A stretch of 64,000 nucleotides of DNA from an uncultured Roseateles sp. (GTDB lineage: Bacteria; Pseudomonadota; Gammaproteobacteria; Burkholderiales; Burkholderiaceae_C), in the NCBI RefSeq assembly GCF_963422335.1, contig NZ_OY729424.1:3100001-3164000 (forward strand), read 5' to 3'. Below are positions 18,034 to 30,800 of this stretch, piece after piece (position 1 is the stretch's first letter; every line of letters starts with the position of its first letter). The notes below the pieces were generated by a model that saw nothing but the letters and a program-made list of their open reading frames with translations, searched no databases and had not been told where the DNA came from. The position numbers were made by a program, and so were the translations under genes.

Positions 18034-18045
18034 GTTCTGTGTGGC

Positions 18046-19160
18046 TCAGCTACCGAGCAAGTTACCCGTGCGTGTGGCTTGCGCGCCGGCCACCTTGGCG
18101 ATCTTGGTACCGGCACTGGCAAAGCGGCCGCTGATATGGGCGTACATGACGCCATCAACGGGGGTTTTGATTTCGGTCACCTGGCCGCTCAGTGGGTCGA
18201 TCAGCTCGGCCACCACCTCGCCGGCGCGCAGCAGGGCGCCGGGCGCGACCAGAAAGGTCAGCATGCCGCTGGTGGGCGCGGCCAGCGGCACCGAGCCGGC
18301 CAGCGGCGTGGCCGGATGCAGCAACGGCGGCAAGGCCGGTGCCGGGCCTTTGATGACGCCGCGGTGACGCAAGAAAGCAATGATGCCGTCGGCGTCCTTG
18401 GTGGCCAGCGCATGGTTCACATCGCGGTTGCCGCGCAGTTCCACCGTCACCGACAGACAGGCCGGCGGAACGGGATAGCGGCCGGCAAAACGCTCGGCCA
18501 GTTGCCACCAGATCTTCGAGCAGGCCTCGTCGAATGGTTCGCCGCCCGACTCCTTGGCCAGCAGCGTGGCGTGCGCGCCCAGGCAGCGTGCCAGCGGCTC
18601 GCATTGCTGCCACAGATCGGTGCCGGTGTAGAGGTGCAGCACGGCCTCGGCGTCGCAGTGCAGGTCCAGCACCACCTCGGCGTCCATGCTCAGGCTCAGC
18701 AAGGTGCGGCGCAGATGCTGCAGCTCGGTGGCGGCGGGCTGCTCGGCGATGCTGTCGCGCAGCGCTTGCCGTATATGGGCCACATTGCTCAGTGCGTCCT
18801 CGCCCAGCTTCGATTCGATGCGGGCGGCCACCGCCTCGGCCAGGTCGCCATAGTGGCGGTTGAAGTTCTCGCCGGTGTTCAGCTCGAAGCGGCCGTGAGC
18901 GGCGCCCAGGACCCACTGCGACAGGCCGATCGGATTGGCCACCGGCACCAGCACAACCTGGCCCTGGATCTGGCCTTCGGCTTCGAGCTTGTCCAGGCGC
19001 TGGCGCAGATGATGGGCCACCAGCATGCCCGGCAGCTCGTCGGCATGCAGCGAGGCCTGGATATAGATCTTCGGGCCGCTGTCGGGACCGTAGTGCAGGC
19101 TGATCAGTTCGCGCTGCGTGCCAGTGTGGCGCTGAGCAGCGAGTGTTTGACGGTGCGCAT
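18046..19160 (-). pseudogene. aotO: AotO-like succinylglutamate desuccinylase/aspartoacylase-family gene, frameshifted near the start
   Basis: The natural start is the ATG at 19160 (MRTVKHSLLSATL), 13 bases after the permease gene. That frame stops after about 18 codons. A one-base shift at about 19120-19122 (CTGGCACG, where CTGGGCACG is expected) continues into TQRELISLHYG and IQASLHADELPG, so a single G is missing from a G run. The restored product is about 371 residues of the M14-like family: HxDE (HADE) zinc motif, a later zinc His in VVLDLHCD, and a C-terminal biotinyl-like fold. The longest ATG-initiated intact piece (from 19026, MLVAHHL) begins just after HADE and would lack two zinc ligands. 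Real mutation and sequencing error cannot be told apart here. Confidence 0.82.
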
Positions 19161-19173
19161 GGTGGTGTGGTGG

Positions 19174-19860
19174 TCAGCGCGGCAGCAGGGGCTTCAGCCA
19201 GCGGGCCTCGGCCGCATGGAACAGGCCCACCAGGGTCGAGGTCATGACGAAATACATCAGCGCCGCCATGATGAAGGCCTCGAAGGGCAGGTAGTGGGTG
19301 GAGTAGGTCTGGCGCGCGGCGCTGGTCAAGTCCAGCAGCGTCACGACGCTGGCCAGCGAGGTGCCGTGCAGCATGAAGATCACCTCGTTGCCATAGGCCG
19401 GCAGCGAGCGGCGCAGCGCCGAGGGCAGGATGATGCGGCGGAACATCACCGTGCGCGACATGCCCAGAGCCTTGGCCGCCTCGATCTCGCCAGCCGGCAG
19501 TGCGCGGATCGCGCCGGCAATGATCTCGATCGTGTAGGCGCAGGTGTTGATGGCGAAAGACAGGCAGGCGCAGAACCAGGCCGACTGCAGCCAGGGCCAC
19601 AGCCAGCTGTCGCGCACAAAGCTGAACTGTGCCAGGCCGTAGTAGATCAGGAACAGCTGCACCAGCAGCGGCGTGCCGCGGAATACATAGGTGAACAGCC
19701 ACACCGGCCGGCTCAGCCAGGGGTTGTGCAGCGTGCGTAGCACGGCCAGCGGAATGGCGAACAGCAGGCCGAAGGCCAGCGAGATGGCCAGCAGCTCGAT
19801 GGTCGTCACCGCACCGCTGAAGTATTTGGGCAGGGCCTCGATGATGGGCGCGAAATTCAT
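19174..19860 (-). CDS. aotM: ABC transporter permease for basic amino acids (HisM/AotM-like)
   Basis: 228 residues with five predicted membrane helices, e.g. IELLAISLAFGLLFAIPLAVL (residues 20-40), PVWLFTYVFRGTPLLVQLFLIYYGLAQ and AFIMAALMYFVMTSTLVGLF. The inner-membrane EAA-type loop is visible as EIEAAKALGMSRTVMFRRIILPSALR (about 130-155), the contact point for the ATPase. ATG overlaps the stop of the companion permease gene by 4 nt. Typical length and order for a polar amino-acid importer. Confidence 0.9.
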   Translation of the reverse strand: MNFAPIIEALPKYFSGAVTTIELLAISLAFGLLFAIPLAVLRTLHNPWLSRPVWLFTYVFRGTPLLVQLFLIYYGLAQFSFVRDSWLWPWLQSAWFCACLSFAINTCAYTIEIIAGAIRALPAGEIEAAKALGMSRTVMFRRIILPSALRRSLPAYGNEVIFMLHGTSLASVVTLLDLTSAARQTYSTHYLPFEAFIMAALMYFVMTSTLVGLFHAAEARWLKPLLPR

Positions 19861-20546
19861 AGCCGGCTGGCCTTCACGCCTATGGACAGGCGCTGCTGCG
19901 CCCGGCTGAACAGGTATTCGGAGGCACTGGTGAAGGCCAGGTAGATCACCGCCACGGCGCCGTAAAAGACGAAAGGCTCGCGGGTGGCACCTGCCGCCAG
20001 GCCCGCACGGTTCATCATGTCGCTCAGACCAATCACCGAGACGATGGCCGTGCTCTTGATCAGCACCAGCCAGTTGTTGAACAGCGCCGGCAGTGCGTGG
20101 CGCATCATTTGCGGCCAGGTGATGCGGATCAGCACCTGGGCCGGGCTCATGCCGAACGCAATGCCGGCCTCGCGCTGACCCGGCGGCACAGCCAGAAAGG
20201 CACCGCGGAAGGTCTCTGTCAGATAGGCGCCGAAGATGAAGCCTATGGTCAGGACACCGGCCACGAAGGGGTCGATGTCTATGTATTCGGTGTGGCCCAG
20301 GCGTTCGGCGAGGTCATTCACCGCCACCTGGCCACCGAAGAAGATCAAGAGCATCAGCACCAGGTCGGGCACACCGCGGATCGCAGTGGTGTAGACCTGG
20401 GCCGATGTGCGCAGAAAGCGCGAACGCGACAATTTGCACATCGCCCCCACAAGGCCCAGCAGGACCGCAATCAGCAGCGAAAGCAGGGCCACGCAAAGCG
20501 TGAGCCAAGCGCCTTCGAGCAGGCTCGTGCCATATCCGTGCAGCAT
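19857..20546 (-). CDS. aotQ: ABC transporter permease for basic amino acids (HisQ/AotQ-like)
   Basis: 229 residues with about five membrane segments, beginning GAWLTLCVALLSLLIAVLLGLVGAM (residues 12-36). It has the family motif TTAIRGVPDLVLMLLIFFGG and an EAA-type loop QREAGIAFGMSPAQVLIRITWPQ (about 135-157). It pairs with the next permease to form the membrane channel. The gene starts 20 bases after the binding-protein gene and overlaps the next permease gene by 4 nt. Confidence 0.9.
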   Translation of the reverse strand: MLHGYGTSLLEGAWLTLCVALLSLLIAVLLGLVGAMCKLSRSRFLRTSAQVYTTAIRGVPDLVLMLLIFFGGQVAVNDLAERLGHTEYIDIDPFVAGVLTIGFIFGAYLTETFRGAFLAVPPGQREAGIAFGMSPAQVLIRITWPQMMRHALPALFNNWLVLIKSTAIVSVIGLSDMMNRAGLAAGATREPFVFYGAVAVIYLAFTSASEYLFSRAQQRLSIGVKASRL

Positions 20547-20566
20547 GGGGGCGAGATGTCTTCGTC

Positions 20567-21346
20567 TTACTTGGGCAGAATGTCGTACTTGAAGTACTTG
20601 TCGGCCAGGGCCTTGGTGGCGCCGCTGGCACGGTGGGCGGCAATCGCCTCATTGAACTTCTTGGCCAGAGCGGTGTCGCCCTTGCGCACCGCCACGCCGA
20701 CGCCGTCACCGAAGAACTTCTTGTCGGTGAAATCGGGGCCGGTGAAGCCAAAGCCCTTGCCGGCCGGCGTCTTCAGGAAGCCATCGTCAGCGGCTACCGA
20801 GTCGGCCAGGGTGGCGTCGATACGGCCGGCGGCCAGATCCAGGAACACCTCGTCCTGCTTGGTATAGCGCTTGATCTCGCTTTGCTTGAAGGTTGCTGCG
20901 GCGAAGGTTTCGTGGATCGTGCCGCTTTGCACGCCGATCTTCTTGCCCTTCAGGCCGGCCGGCGTGCCGTCCAGCTTTGTGCCCAGCTTGGCCACCAGAC
21001 GCGCCGGGGTGCTGTAGTAGGCATTGCTGAAGGCCACGGCCTTCTTGCGCTCGTCGGTGATGGACACCGAGGCGATGATGGCGTCGAACTTCTTGGCCTG
21101 CATGGCCGGGATCAGGCCGTCGAAGTCCTGCTGCACCAGCGTGCATTCGGCCTTCATCTGGGCACAGTAGGCCAGGGCCAGATCGATCTCGAAGCCCTTG
21201 AGCTTGCCGTCGGCGCCAACTTCGCTGAATGGAGGGTAGGCCCCTTCCACGCCAATGCGGATCTTCTTCCAGTCGGGCGCCTGGGCTTGTGCAGCAAAGC
21301 TGCTGACGGCCAGGGCGAGCAGGGCAGCGATATGACGTCGTTGCAT
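20567..21346 (-). CDS. aotJ: Periplasmic binding protein for basic amino acids (AotJ/HisJ-like)
   Basis: 259 residues from the ATG at 21346, preceded by a good GGAGG. Signal peptide MQRRHIAALLALAVSSFAAQAQ, then the SBP_bac_3 fold: IRIGVEGAYPPFSEVGADGK (binding-site start), FEIDLALAYCAQM, DFDGLIPAMQAKKFDAIIAS, TDERKKAVAFSNAYY, IGVQSGTIHETF and GRIDATLADSVAA. It captures a polar, probably cationic amino acid and delivers it to the permeases. First gene of the operon. The 128 bases upstream hold TAAAAT-like AT-rich sequence but no clear -35 box. Confidence 0.92.
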   Translation of the reverse strand: MQRRHIAALLALAVSSFAAQAQAPDWKKIRIGVEGAYPPFSEVGADGKLKGFEIDLALAYCAQMKAECTLVQQDFDGLIPAMQAKKFDAIIASVSITDERKKAVAFSNAYYSTPARLVAKLGTKLDGTPAGLKGKKIGVQSGTIHETFAAATFKQSEIKRYTKQDEVFLDLAAGRIDATLADSVAADDGFLKTPAGKGFGFTGPDFTDKKFFGDGVGVAVRKGDTALAKKFNEAIAAHRASGATKALADKYFKYDILPK

Positions 21347-21474
21347 GGGTATCCTCCGGAGGTTGAAAAAAGGCATTGTGTGCTGGAATGCCGGGCTTGC
21401 AGAGCGGGCTGTGAATTTTATGTGACGCTCGGCAACAACCCTTATTGCCATTCCTTTGACCACCGTCTCGGCCG

Positions 21475-22419
21475 CTACAGCCGGGCCATAAACGCCTTCA
21501 CCGCGGCCACGGTCAGCGCCGGGTCTTCTTCCTGCGGCACATGGCCCAGTTGCTCGAAGACTTGCAGCTGGCTGCCGGCAATCTCGCGGGCAAAGCGCTG
21601 ACCATTGCTCAGCGGAATCAGTCGGTCTTTGCCCCCCCAAAGTATCAATGTCGGCTGCTTCAGGGTCGGGATCTGCGCTGCATAACGGCCCGGCTCCAGC
21701 TGGGCGAGGCGTTGCGTCAGCGCCTCGCGGTTGCCTTCGCGCACGGCCATCTCGAAGTATCGGTCTATCAGCTCGGAGTCGACCTTGGCCGGGTCCCCGT
21801 AGACATTGCGTACGCTTTGCTCGATCATCCGCCGCGGCAGGATACCCTTGACCAGATAGCGCGCGCCAGGCAGGCGGGCCAACTGGAAGCCCAGAGGTAT
21901 CGACTCCGGCTGGAAGTCATAGCCACCGGCATCGACCAGTACCAGGGCCTTGACCCGCGTGGGCGCGTTGGCAGCCACCTGCCAGGCAATCTCACCCCCC
22001 AGCGAGTTGCCACCCAGCACCACCTGCTTCAGCTTGAGCTGGTCCATCAGGGCCAGCACGAAGCGCACGTAGGTGGGGTCGCTGTAGTCGCCGCTGTCGT
22101 TGGGCCCGGTCAGTCCGAAGCCGGGCAGGTCGAAGCTGATGACGCGATGCGCGGGCTGCAGCTCGCGCACCCAACCCTCCCAGGTGTGCAGGCTGGCCGA
22201 GGTGCCGTGTATCAGCACGATGGGCGTGGGGTCGGCCTTGGGACCCTGGTCGCGCAGATGGACAAGCTGGCCATTCAGCTCGATGAACTCGGACGGTGGC
22301 GGTGCCCAGCGCAGGACCAGGCTCTCCACCGGCCGCTCGGGCGCGCGTGACAGGCCAACGCCTATGGCCAGCAACAGGATCAGCAGTCCGGTCGCGCGCA
22401 GCAGCCAAGTCGAGATCAT
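21475..22419 (-). CDS. Alpha/beta hydrolase with N-terminal membrane anchor
   Basis: 314 residues. The N-terminal hydrophobic segment (LLRATGLLILLLAIGVGLS) is an uncleaved anchor or signal. Hydrolase fold landmarks: oxyanion region VLIHGTSASLHTWEGW, DLPGFGLTGP, nucleophile elbow GGNSLGG (Ser near residue 135), acid residue around LWGGKDRLIPLSNG, and catalytic His in FEQLGHVPQEEDP. The substrate cannot be predicted. Its ATG overlaps the stop of the upstream trhO gene by 4 nt, so the two are translationally coupled. Confidence 0.85.
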   Translation of the reverse strand: MISTWLLRATGLLILLLAIGVGLSRAPERPVESLVLRWAPPPSEFIELNGQLVHLRDQGPKADPTPIVLIHGTSASLHTWEGWVRELQPAHRVISFDLPGFGLTGPNDSGDYSDPTYVRFVLALMDQLKLKQVVLGGNSLGGEIAWQVAANAPTRVKALVLVDAGGYDFQPESIPLGFQLARLPGARYLVKGILPRRMIEQSVRNVYGDPAKVDSELIDRYFEMAVREGNREALTQRLAQLEPGRYAAQIPTLKQPTLILWGGKDRLIPLSNGQRFAREIAGSQLQVFEQLGHVPQEEDPALTVAAVKAFMARL

Positions 22420-23249
22420 GCTTTTGCGTTGGCCGGAGGCTGCAGATAGCCAGGGTGCGGCTTGCCCACCGGCTCGGGCTGCAGGCTGGGTGCCAGCGCC
22501 TCGCGCTCGTCGAACACAAAGCAGCTGCCGTGGTAGTGGGCGCCGCCGGTGTCCTCGAAGTACTTCAGGATGCCGCCATCGAGCTGATACACCGGGCTGC
22601 CCAGGTTCTGCTCCTGCAGATAGATGGCCGCCTTTTCGCAGCGTATGCCGCCGGTGCAGTAGCTGACCACGGTCTTGCCGCGCAGCTCCTCGCGGTGGGC
22701 CTGCACGGCGGCGGGAAAGTCGCTGAATTTGTCTATGCGCCAGTCGATCGCGCCATCGAAGCCGCCGTAGTCCACCTCGAAGGCATTGCGTGTGTCCAGG
22801 GTCACCACCGGCCGGCCCTCGTCGTCATGACCCTGGGCCAGCCAGCGGGCCAGGTCCTTGGGCGCCAGGGCCGGGGCGCGAGCCTGCTGGTCGGGCCTGA
22901 TGGTCGGGTGGTTCATGCGGATGATCTCGCGCTTGATCTTGACGAACAGGCGGCGGTAGGGGATCTCGCGTGACCAGCTTTCCTTCGGGCTCAGATCGGC
23001 CAGCCGCGGATCCTGCCGCAGATGTGCGAGGAACTGGCGCATCGCCAACGCCGGGCCGGCGATGAAGATATTGATGCCTTCCTCGGCCAGCAACACGGTG
23101 CCGCGTATGCCGAGCTCGGTGGCCAAGGCCTTGTAGCCGGCACCCAGGGCGGCGCAATCGGACAGACCCACAAACTTGTAGGTCGCGTAGTTCAGGATGG
23201 GGGTATCGGGGTTCTCTTGCACGGACACTATTGTAGGCAAGCGCCTCAT
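22416..23249 (-). CDS. trhO: tRNA uridine(34) hydroxylase TrhO (YceA rhodanese-family)
   Basis: 277 residues. TrhO makes 5-hydroxyuridine at the wobble position of some tRNAs. N-terminal acylphosphatase-like domain: ILNYATYKFVGLSD, GTVLLAEEGINIFIAG. Middle rhodanese domain: TLDTRNAFEVDYGGFDGA and the active-site loop VVSYCTGGIRCEKAA with the catalytic Cys (about residue 190). Length is slightly shorter than E. coli YceA because the C-terminal extension is short. It overlaps the hydrolase gene by 4 nt. Confidence 0.9.
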   Translation of the reverse strand: MRRLPTIVSVQENPDTPILNYATYKFVGLSDCAALGAGYKALATELGIRGTVLLAEEGINIFIAGPALAMRQFLAHLRQDPRLADLSPKESWSREIPYRRLFVKIKREIIRMNHPTIRPDQQARAPALAPKDLARWLAQGHDDEGRPVVTLDTRNAFEVDYGGFDGAIDWRIDKFSDFPAAVQAHREELRGKTVVSYCTGGIRCEKAAIYLQEQNLGSPVYQLDGGILKYFEDTGGAHYHGSCFVFDEREALAPSLQPEPVGKPHPGYLQPPANAKA

Positions 23250-23267
23250 AGTGGGCCTTGCGCCGAA

Positions 23268-24206
23268 TCAGGGCGCTGGCTGGTTGCGCACCGGCACCGT
23301 GGCATTGCACAGATTGATATGGCCGGGGTTGTGTACGAACCATTCCTCGCGGCGATCGCGCCGGGCGGCCAGCAGCTGCTGCCACAGCGCCGTGTCGGTG
23401 CGCAGCACCTGCAGGGCCGGGCGATCGGCCTCGGGCAGGTCGGCCAGCAGCTTTGTGCCGCGTATGGCGGTGCGCTGCTCGGCCTTGTCGTAGAAACCCA
23501 TGTTCGGGCCGCCGCGAGGCAGGCCCGACAGCAGCTCCATGCCCTTCAACACCCGGCCGACCAGGGTGATGTTCAGGTCCAGCCCGCGCGGGGCCTGGCC
23601 GATCACGACGTAGAGCTCGGCGCCAGTGCTGCTGTCTGGCGGGTTGTTGCGGCCGGCCCCGACCATGCCATAGCAATGGGCCAGCCAGGCGCGGCCTTTC
23701 TTCGGGTCTGCCGCCACCGGCATGCCATCGACAAAGCCGGTCACCGGTGCCCAGCCATCGGCGTCGGGGAGCTTGGTCAAGGGCAGGCCCTTCAAGGCAA
23801 CATCGAACTCAGCCGGCACGTGCGTCGCGGCCGTGCCCAGTGGCTTGGCCCGCTCGGCGTTCTCGGCTTCCGGGTCGCCCCACTGGGTGACGAAGTTGTC
23901 CTGCACCCGCAGGATGGCCAGACCATCGAAATAGCGCTCCTTGGCCAAGGTGCGGATATTGGCGCTGTGCCTGGGCGCAAAGCGCGGCGCCAGTTCGATG
24001 ATGACCTGGCCGCTGTCCAGCTGCATCAGCAAGGTGTTGCTGGGGTCCAGGCCACGCCAGTCCTGTGGCTTGGATTGTGCGATCAGCTCCGCCGCGCCCA
24101 GCCTCGGTTCAGGCTTTGCCGCCGCCGTCTTGGTCGCCGCTTGGGCGCCGATACTCCAGGCGCAGCAGAGCAGGGCGACAAGCAATCGGGCGGACTTGGC
24201 GTGCAT
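23268..24206 (-). CDS. Exported cyclophilin-type peptidyl-prolyl cis-trans isomerase
   Basis: 312 residues, longer than a minimal cyclophilin (about 165). Signal peptide MHAKSARLLVALLCCAWSIGAQA. Cyclophilin features: a secondary-structure start SGQVIIELAPRFAPRHSANI, then YFDGLAILRVQDNFVTQWGD and GMVGAGRN, and LYVVIGQAPRGLDLNITLVGRV with GPNMGFYDK after it. Insertions in the middle (about residues 120-170) and a C-terminal extension after GTKLLADLPEADRP enlarge it, as in a xanthomonad/burkholderiad subfamily. Probably periplasmic folding factor. Divergent from dnaE with about 106 bases between the starts. Confidence 0.85.
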   Translation of the reverse strand: MHAKSARLLVALLCCAWSIGAQAATKTAAAKPEPRLGAAELIAQSKPQDWRGLDPSNTLLMQLDSGQVIIELAPRFAPRHSANIRTLAKERYFDGLAILRVQDNFVTQWGDPEAENAERAKPLGTAATHVPAEFDVALKGLPLTKLPDADGWAPVTGFVDGMPVAADPKKGRAWLAHCYGMVGAGRNNPPDSSTGAELYVVIGQAPRGLDLNITLVGRVLKGMELLSGLPRGGPNMGFYDKAEQRTAIRGTKLLADLPEADRPALQVLRTDTALWQQLLAARRDRREEWFVHNPGHINLCNATVPVRNQPAP

Positions 24207-24312
24207 GGGCGATCCTGGCAGGGGTGGTGGCGCGGGAGCATAGCTCAGCCGCCGGACTTTTTATTCCGCCGGCTGACGCCGGTGTCCGGCCGGGCGTCTT
24301 TAAAATCACCTG

Positions 24313-27822
<3,510 letters not shown>

Positions 27823-27823
27823 C

Positions 27824-30800
27824 CTAAATCAGCCAGTTGGCCTGGTTCTTCTCGTGCTCGTCGATGGGCTTGTGCAGCCAGGCCGACAGCAATGCGGGGG
27901 CCACTTCGGCGCTGTGCATAGGTGGCGCGCTGGGCTGGGCCAGCAGGGCATCGCCGGGTTGGGCCAGCAGATCCGCCAGGCTGGGCAGCTCGGTGGGCGC
28001 CTCGCCGAACAAGTGTTGCTCGGGGGCGGGCGTGGCGGCGGCCCAGTGATGGATAGCCGGCGCTTCGGCCGTGACGGCGAGCGCGGGTGCCGGCTGCAGC
28101 AGCTGGTGCAGCGTGAAGGGTTCGAGTGCGGAGGCGGCCTGGGTCTCCTGCGGCGCCACCCCGATGCCACCCAGATCGACAAAGCCGCTGGGATGCACGG
28201 ACGGCGCAGACAGCGGCTGCAAATGGCTGCTGTTGAGCGCCAGGCGCGTGGCCTCCGACATCGCCGCCACCGTCTCCGGGCGCAGCTGGTGCAACTGGTC
28301 CACCGTCATCGCGGCAGCCTGGGCGGCAGTCATCGCGGCGGCCTGGCCGGGACTGAGCAGGGCGATGTCGGACGGGCTCAGCGCAGCGAACTGCTGGCTG
28401 GCCAACTGGTGGATCTGACCGGCCTGCAGGGCCTGCACCTGGGCGCCGGTCAGTGCTTCGATCTGCTGCGGGCTCAGGGCATTGAGCGCGGCGCCGCCGA
28501 GGGCCTGCACGGCCGTCGTGGACAGCTGGGCCAGGCCGGCGTTCGATAGCGCGCGCCATTGCTCGGCATGCAGCAATCCCAGCTGGTCGGGCAGCAGCGC
28601 GGCGGTCTGCGTCGGCGTCAGCGCATGCAGGGCCTGGGTACTCAGCGCCTCCAGCTGCTGGGCAGACCAGGCCTGCAACTGATCGCCGTTCAGGCCGCGA
28701 ATCTGCGCGCTGCCGATCTGGCCGAGCTGGACCAGGCTCAGGCTGCCGAGCTGGTTGCCGCTGAAGGCACCCAGCTGCTGGGCGCTGAGGGCGGCGAACT
28801 GCGGATCGGTCAGTGCGGCGATCTGTTCGCCGCGCAGCGCCTGCAGGTCGGCGTCGTTGAATTGCTTGAGGTCGGCCAGGCTGATGGCCTGCACCTGGCG
28901 CGGACTCAGTGCGGCAATCTGGCCGCTGCTGAGCGCGGCAAATTGCTCCGGGCTCAGCGCCGCTATTGCCTGCGGGCTCAAGGCCTGGATCTGCGGCAAT
29001 CCCAGACCGGCCAGTTGGCTGGCACCAAGGGCTGCCGCCTGGGTGGCGCTCAAGGCGCCGAGCTGGGCGGTGTCGAGGTGATTCAGCAGCGCCGGAGGCA
29101 GGGTCTGCAGCACGGCCGGGGCCAGGTAGCGCAGTTGCTCGTTGCCCAGTGCCTGCCACTGCGCGGGTGACACGCTCAGCGCCTGGGCGCTGTTCAGTGC
29201 GGCGATCTGCTCTGCGCCCAGGGCGGCCACCACCTCGGGGCTCAGCATGCTCAAGCGGTAGGCAGACAAGGTACTGAACGAGGCGCCGCTGATCTGTGCG
29301 AACTGCTGCGGCGCCAGCGCTTGCAGTTGGGCGACGCTGAGGCTGGCGAAGGTGCCGGCCGACAGGCCGCCGAGTTGGGTGGCGCTGAACTGGGCCAGCC
29401 GTTCCGGCGCCAGGCCATCGAGCTGCTGGGCCGTGAGGGCATGCATCTGGGCCACATTCAGCGCCCGCAGGCTGTTGCCGCCCAGGGCCTGCAGGTCGGC
29501 CCGCTCCAGCGCAGCCACCTGCTCCGGGCCCAGCGCGGTGAGCTGGCTGGGTGTCAGCGCAGCCACCTGCTCGGGCAGCAGCGCACGTATCGTGGCCGTG
29601 CCCAGGCGGGCCAGCTGATCGGGTGTCAGTGCCTGCCACTGGGCCGTGTTCAGTGCTGCCCAGTGAGCGCTGCTCAGAGCCTGCAGCTGCTCCGGCCTTA
29701 TTGCGGCCAGCGCCTGCGGCGACAGCAGCGTCATGGCCTCGGCCGGCAGGGCCAGCAGCTGTTCGGCGCCGAGGCCCGCCAGTTGGGCCGGGCTCAGGGC
29801 ATGGATCTGGCCGCTGCTCAGCACATGCATGGCGGCGGTGGACAGCGCCGCCAACTGCTCAGGTCGCCACAGCGCCAAGTCGCCGGCGGCGATACCGACG
29901 ATTTGCGCGGCACTCAGCGCCGCGATCTGGGCGCTGCCGAGCAGGGGCAGGGCGCTGTGGCTGAACAACGCGATCTCGTCTGTGCTGAGCGTGGCCAGCG
30001 CTGCCGGCGAGAGCGCGGCAATGCCGGCGCCACTGGCACCGCCAAGAGCCGCGAGCTCGCGCAGGCCCAGCGGGCCCACGGCCGCGGCGCTGAGGCCTGC
30101 GATCTGGGCCGTGCTGAGTTGTCCGAGCAGCGGCTCGCCCAGCGCACGCAGATCAGCGGCGTCGAAGGACTTCAGCTGCGCACTGCTCAACGCTGCCAGC
30201 TGCTGCGGCGTGAAGGAAGCCAGCGCGGCGCTGGACAGCGCACCCACCGCCCCGGTGCTCAGCGCCTGTACCTGCTCGGGCGACAGCCTGGCCACCGTGT
30301 CGGCGCTCAGCGCGCCAACCTGGGCGCTGGTCAGCGCGCCGAGCTGGCCCGCGTTCCATTGCGGCAACCGGGCCTGCAGGGCCGCGAGATCGGCGGCGGG
30401 CAGGGCGGCAATCTGGCCGCTGCTCAGCGCCAGTTGCTGGGCTGCGGACAGACTGGCGATCTGGGCTGTGCTCAGCGCGCTCAGCACGGCCGCCGGCAAG
30501 GCTTGGATCTGCGCTGGCGTGAAGGCCTGCAGCTGCGCGGCGCTGAGGGCGGTCACCGGTGTGCCGCTCAGGCCGGCGAGCTGGCCGCTGCCCAGGGCCT
30601 GCAACTGCTCCACCGTCAGGCTGCTCATCTCGCTGGCCGTCAGCCCGCGCAGGGCTGCGCTGCCCAGTGCACCGAATTGCTCGGCGCTGAGAGCGCGCAG
30701 CTGGGCGGTGCTGAAGCTGCCCAGCTCGGCTGCGGTCAGCGCGCCCAGCTGGCCAGTGGTGAGCCAGCTCAGTTGTGCGGCACCCATGGCGCGCAGCTCG

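Noticed and set aside
17677..19740. 687-codon plus-strand open frame across the aot cluster
   Set aside because: It crosses several clear transporter genes in antisense and has shadow-type composition.
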